From Pseudomonadota bacterium (GTDB lineage: Bacteria; Pseudomonadota; Alphaproteobacteria; Acetobacterales; Acetobacteraceae), in NCBI GenBank assembly GCA_021815835.1, contig JAKAZN010000045.1:1-8711 (forward strand): a stretch of 8,711 bases of DNA, given 5' to 3'. The notes under the pieces were generated by a model. The model saw only the letters and a program-made list of their open reading frames with translations, did not search any database and was not told where the DNA came from. The stretch's first letter is position 1. Each line of letters opens with the position of its first letter. Shown in pieces: positions 5,965 through 8,711 of this stretch. The position numbers and the translations under genes were made by a program.

Positions 5965-7104
5965 CTAGCGGGTGCGCCAGACCAGGGTCGCGGAGACGGC
6001 GTAGTTCCACACCACCCCGATCGCGGCGCCGGCGAGGCCGGAGAGGGTCCAGCCCAGGCGCTCGGCGAACAGGCTGCGGGCGATGCCGATATTGGCGACC
6101 GCGCCGACGCTGCACACGGCCAGGAACAGGATCAGGCCGCGCCACAGCCGCGGGCCGCGCAGTCGCTGGTCGCGATAGGTGACGGCGTTGTTCAGGACGA
6201 AATTGCCGATCATGGCAAGGATGGTGGCGACCGTCTGCGCGGCGCCGAAGCCCAGCCCGGCGGCGCGGCCGACGAACAACGCGGCCAGGTTCACGCCGAC
6301 GCCGATCGCGCCCACCAGCGCGAAGGAAATGAAGCGAAGGGGCAGGATTCCGCCCAGCATCTTGTCGGCGAGCAGGCCGGCGAATTGCAGCAAGACCAGG
6401 ACGTCGAGCTTGCTCTCGCCGGCCTCGCGGGCATGGAATTGGACCGGGATTTCGCGCACGCGCAGGGGGGCGGGGGAGGACAGCAGCAGATCGAGCAGGA
6501 TCTTGAAGCCCTGGCCGGTCAGGCGCGGGGCCAGATGCTCGAACAGCGGGCGCGGCAGCATGAAATAGCCGCTCATGGGATCGGTGAGCTTCACCGGCAG
6601 GCTGAACTGGGCCAGGCGGATGCCGCCATCGGACAGCATGTGGCGGAAGCCGTTGGCGAGGCCGGCATTGCTGCCGCCTTCGACGTGGCGGCTGCCGACG
6701 GCGAGATCGGCCTGCCCGGATTTCAGCGCGGCAAGCAGGTCGGGCAGCCTGGTTTCGTCGTGCTGAAGATCGCCGTCGATCACGGCGACGTAGTCGGCCG
6801 ACGAGGACAGCGCGCCCTCGATGACGGCCGAGGCCAGGCCGCGGCGGCCGATGCGGCGTATCGCGCGCACCCGGGGGTCGGCGCGGGCGATCGCGCGGGC
6901 GGCGTCGGCGGTGCCGTCGGGGCTGTCGTCATCGACGAAGACGGCCTCCCAGGCGATGCCGGCCAGCGCCGCGTCCAGGCGGGCGACCATGGGGGCGACG
7001 TTGGCGCGCTCGTTGTAGCAGGGGATGACGACCGTGAGCTCGGGCGTGGAGACAAGGCCCCCCCCCGCCCCTTGCGGGGAGGGCGTGTGGTCGGCGGCGG
7101 GCAC
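5965..7104 (-). CDS. GT2 glycosyltransferase (polyprenyl-phosphate sugar type) fused to GtrA membrane domain
   Basis: 379 residues. The N-terminal GT-A domain (about 22-245) has LTVVIPCYNE (23-32), VDDDSPDGT (57-65) and VIDGDLQHDE (108-117), the nucleotide-sugar and metal-binding motifs of dolichol/undecaprenyl-phosphate mannosyl- or glucosyltransferases (DPM1-like). The C-terminal GtrA domain (about 255-379) has four hydrophobic segments, including FISFALVGAIGVGVNLAALF and NFVLNNAVTYRDQ. The family transfers a sugar from a nucleotide donor to a lipid carrier at the inner membrane, and GtrA may flip or anchor the product. Start is GTG at 7104: an in-frame stop at 7114-7116 and no ATG, GTG or TTG in frame until Met39 leave no other conventional choice. 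The first 19 residues are low-complexity, encoded by a G9 tract and a small hairpin. It starts four bases after the pncC stop. Sugar specificity unknown. Confidence 0.92.
   Translation of the reverse strand: MPAADHTPSPQGAGGGLVSTPELTVVIPCYNERANVAPMVARLDAALAGIAWEAVFVDDDSPDGTADAARAIARADPRVRAIRRIGRRGLASAVIEGALSSSADYVAVIDGDLQHDETRLPDLLAALKSGQADLAVGSRHVEGGSNAGLANGFRHMLSDGGIRLAQFSLPVKLTDPMSGYFMLPRPLFEHLAPRLTGQGFKILLDLLLSSPAPLRVREIPVQFHAREAGESKLDVLVLLQFAGLLADKMLGGILPLRFISFALVGAIGVGVNLAALFVGRAAGLGFGAAQTVATILAMIGNFVLNNAVTYRDQRLRGPRLWRGLILFLAVCSVGAVANIGIARSLFAERLGWTLSGLAGAAIGVVWNYAVSATLVWRTR
7058..7079. repeat. C9/G9 homopolymer plus GCAA-loop hairpin inside the GT2 5' end
   Basis: A run of nine C (7058-7066; nine G in the coding strand) is followed by a CCCC-TTGC-GGGG mini-hairpin (7068-7079; GCAA loop on the coding strand). 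Both lie in codons 9-16 of the GT2 gene, in a segment without family similarity. It may be a remnant of a palindromic element or a slippage-prone tract. Confidence 0.6.
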
Positions 7105-7108
7105 CGGG

Positions 7109-7588
7109 CTAACCTAGCGCCTCTTCGAGCAGGCTCAGCGCCCGGGCGGCGAAGGCGCGCATGTTGGCGACGCGGTCGGGGCTGCCGGTCTCCAGCGTGA
7201 TGGCGCGGGTCACGGGGCCGGCCAGCGCGATGCAGGTATGGCCCGCGGCGTCGCCGTAGCGATTGCCGGTGGGGCCGGTGGCGCCGGTCTCGCCCAGGCC
7301 CCAGGTGGCGGCGCAGCGGGCGCGGACGGTTCCGGCCAGGAGCGCGGCGTAGGCCTCGGTGGAGGCGCGCATCCCGCCCGGCAGGGGATCGGGAATCTCC
7401 AGGAACGCGGCGCGGGCAAAGCGGGTGTAGATCACGCTGCCGCCGAGGAAGTAGGCGCTGGCGCCGGGCACCGCGAGCAGCGCGGCGGAGATCAGGCCGC
7501 CGGTGGAGGATTCCGCGATCGCGATCGTTTCGCCGCGCGCCTTCAGCCGCGCGCCGATGCGGCCCGCCTGGTCGAGAAGCTCCTGCAT
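7109..7588 (-). CDS. pncC: CinA C-terminal domain protein, probable nicotinamide-nucleotide amidohydrolase
   Basis: A 159-residue stand-alone CinA_C protein, typical length for PncC, which deamidates NMN to nicotinate mononucleotide in NAD salvage. Motifs: AESSTGGLIS (25-34; most relatives have Cys rather than the second Ser), YFLGGSVIYTRFAR (46-59) and the GETGATGPTGNRYGDAAGHT loop (99-118), a variant of the family's glycine-rich segment that I associate with alphaproteobacterial members. In the GGxVxYxxxxK region of many homologues the basic residue is arginine (R59) here, so enzymatic activity is inferred, not shown. No CinA N-terminal (MoCF/ADP-ribose pyrophosphatase) domain is attached. 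AGGA is seven bases before the ATG at 7588. The GT2 gene follows after four bases, so the pair is probably co-translated. Confidence 0.85.
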   Translation of the reverse strand: MQELLDQAGRIGARLKARGETIAIAESSTGGLISAALLAVPGASAYFLGGSVIYTRFARAAFLEIPDPLPGGMRASTEAYAALLAGTVRARCAATWGLGETGATGPTGNRYGDAAGHTCIALAGPVTRAITLETGSPDRVANMRAFAARALSLLEEALG

Positions 7589-7683
7589 GTGCGTGTCCTT
7601 TCCTGGTCCGGTCTAGCGCGGAGTCTGTTGCATTCGTCTCGCAATTACGATCCCCATCAGGAGCGTGCCCGATCGGCTGGCGA
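7589..7683 (-). promoter_or_regulatory. Spacer between yggS and pncC, possible promoter
   Basis: 95 non-coding bases, less GC-rich in the middle (about 7622-7660) than the surroundings. It holds the pncC ribosome site and a TTGC-N9-GCAA dyad (7628-7644). No clear terminator hairpin for yggS and no solid -35/-10 pair were identified. It may carry a secondary promoter for the pncC-GT2-fumC group. Confidence 0.3.
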
Positions 7684-8358
7684 TCACCTTGCGCCGAAGA
7701 TCGCGGAGCCGACGCGCACCGCGGTGGCGCCATGGGCGATCGCGATCTCGAAATCCGCCGACATGCCCATCGACAGCTCGGGCAGCCCGTGGGCGCGGGC
7801 CCGGGCGGCAAGCCAGGCGAAATGCGGCGCCGGGTCGGCCTCGTGCGGGGGCACGCACATCAGGCCGCGGAGCCTCGCGCCGAAGCGGGTCTGGCAGGCT
7901 TCGATGAAGCGGTCGGCCTGATCGCGGGGGATGCCCGATTTCTGCGCCTCGTCGCCGGTGTTGATCTCGATCATCAGGTCCGGATGGCGGGATTCCTTGT
8001 CGAACGCGGCTGCCAGCGCGTCAGCGAGGCGGGGGCGGTCGAGCGTCTCGATCACGTCGGCCAGCCGGACGGCGTCGCGCGCCTTGTTGGTCTGCAAGCC
8101 GCCGATCAGGTGCAGCCGCAAGCCGGGATGGGCGGCGCGCAGCGCGGGGAATTTCTCGGCGGCTTCCTGCACGCGGTTCTCGCCGAACACCATTTGCCCG
8201 GCGGCCAGCGCGGCGGCGACGGCGGCAGCGGGCTTGGTTTTGGAGACGGCGACCAGGGTGATCGTCGCCGGATCGCGCCCGCAGGCGCTCGCCGCGGCGG
8301 CGATGCGGGCGCGGATGCGGGCGAGATTGGCGGCGATATCCGGGGCGGCCTCGGTCAT
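7684..8358 (-). CDS. yggS: YggS/PLPBP family pyridoxal-phosphate homeostasis protein
   Basis: A 224-residue alanine-racemase-fold protein without racemase activity in the family, binding PLP and buffering its cellular level. Motifs: LVAVSKTKP with the PLP-Schiff-base lysine K40, VFGENRVQEA (57-66), LHLIGGLQTNK (82-92), IEINTGDEAQKSGI (130-143) and the phosphate-binding C-terminus SMGMSADFEIAIAHGA (196-211) then RVGSAIFG. Start chosen at ATG 8358 rather than the in-frame ATG at 8412. The shorter product matches the usual 220-235 residues and begins at the first conserved helix, whereas the extension would overlap the preceding gene and is low-complexity. The ribosome site is weak. It follows the glycosyltransferase after 31 bases. 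It is not next to proC or yggT, the common partners elsewhere. Confidence 0.95.
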   Translation of the reverse strand: MTEAAPDIAANLARIRARIAAAASACGRDPATITLVAVSKTKPAAAVAAALAAGQMVFGENRVQEAAEKFPALRAAHPGLRLHLIGGLQTNKARDAVRLADVIETLDRPRLADALAAAFDKESRHPDLMIEINTGDEAQKSGIPRDQADRFIEACQTRFGARLRGLMCVPPHEADPAPHFAWLAARARAHGLPELSMGMSADFEIAIAHGATAVRVGSAIFGAR

Positions 8359-8389
8359 GGCGGCAGGCTTATCGTGCCGGGGCGGGGCG

Positions 8390-8711
8390 TCAAGCGGTGA
8401 GCGCGGCGGCAACGGCGGCGATGACCGATGGCCAGTCGCCGGCGCGCGGCTGGCGGAACTGGCGCAAGGTTGGATACCAGGGCGTGTCGTCGCGGCCGAG
8501 ACCCCAGCGCCAGTCGGTATCCGCGCGGTTCAGCAGCCAGACCGGCTTGCCAAGCGCGCCGGCGAGATGGGTGACGGCGGTATCGACGCCGATCACCAGA
8601 TCGAGCGCCGCGATCAGCGCGGCGGTATCGGCGAAATCGGCGAGCTCGGCGGTGTGGTCGATCAGGCGCTCGCCCAGGGGCGGGTTCGGTTGGGCGGGTT
8701 TTTGCAGGGAG
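8390..8711 (-). CDS. GT9-like glycosyltransferase C-terminus, probably TPR-containing protein (5' end missing)
   Basis: The last 106 codons are visible; the frame is open to the right edge. The segment ELADFADTAALIAALDLVIG followed by VDTAVTHLAGALGKPVWLL is the conserved donor-binding C-terminal part of heptosyltransferase-like (GT9) folds. The following DWRWGLGRDDTPWYPTLRQF, with FRQPRAGDW, is typical of the large TPR-repeat proteins with a C-terminal glycosyltransferase domain common in alphaproteobacteria. The TPR part would lie beyond the window, so that assignment is inference. Role is probably sugar transfer to envelope or protein substrates; specificity unknown. It may be the first visible gene of the minus-strand cluster. 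Confidence 0.8.
   Translation of the reverse strand, partial: SLQKPAQPNPPLGERLIDHTAELADFADTAALIAALDLVIGVDTAVTHLAGALGKPVWLLNRADTDWRWGLGRDDTPWYPTLRQFRQPRAGDWPSVIAAVAAALTA

Noticed and set aside
4432..7200. Very long plus-strand open frame (922 codons) antisense to fumC and the GT2 gene
   Set aside because: Its product is Gly/Ala/Asp/His/Gln-rich low-complexity sequence without domains, and the opposite strand carries unmistakable FumC and GT2-GtrA proteins. Long antisense frames are expected in such GC-rich DNA.
8359..8412. Longer YggS starting at 8412
   Set aside because: It would overlap the preceding gene's end and adds a Pro/Arg-rich stretch not found in the family.

Overview
The window is an ordinary-looking piece of a very GC-rich bacterial chromosome. 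Protein features point to an alphaproteobacterium, most likely Rhodospirillales/Acetobacteraceae. The pointers are an Azotobacter-type 7Fe ferredoxin, fumarase C overlapping a small ribbon-helix-helix gene, an ETGATGPTGNRYGDAAGH-type CinA/PncC protein, and a CtrA-like box. The taxonomic call is an inference from protein resemblance and composition. No marker gene such as rRNA is present.

Left part, bases 1-3927. The 5' part of a minus-strand tlyA-type rRNA methyltransferase gene runs off the left edge. Across a short promoter region it is divergent from fdxA on the plus strand. Then come an ABC-transporter ATPase and permease of the nitrate/taurine/HMP class, overlapping by four bases and without a visible substrate-binding protein. 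They are followed by a full-length comM/yifB Mg-chelatase-like helicase gene with a GTG start.

Junction, about 3928-4001. A perfect 19-bp inverted repeat separates comM from the convergent minus-strand genes and probably ends transcription from one or both sides.

Right part, 4002-8711, all minus strand. In transcription order: the 3' end of a GT9-like (probably TPR-containing) glycosyltransferase, a YggS-type PLP-binding protein, a PncC/CinA-C amidohydrolase, a GT2 glycosyltransferase fused to a GtrA membrane domain, fumarase C, a ribbon-helix-helix protein, and a 60-residue hypothetical protein. Spacings are short (31, 95, 4, 72, -1 and 68 bases), so some of these are probably co-transcribed. 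Two back-to-back hairpins lie between the GT2 gene and fumC, and a CtrA-like box lies between the ribbon-helix-helix gene and the last small gene. Metabolically this is a mixed housekeeping cluster (TCA cycle, NAD salvage, PLP homeostasis, envelope glycosylation).

I found no phage, transposase, toxin, CRISPR, tRNA or rRNA signature. I did not find a convincing undescribed system. The observations most worth checking are non-coding: the 19-bp inverted repeat, the CtrA-like site, the paired hairpins before fumC, and a G9 tract at the start of the GT2 gene that must be read in frame.
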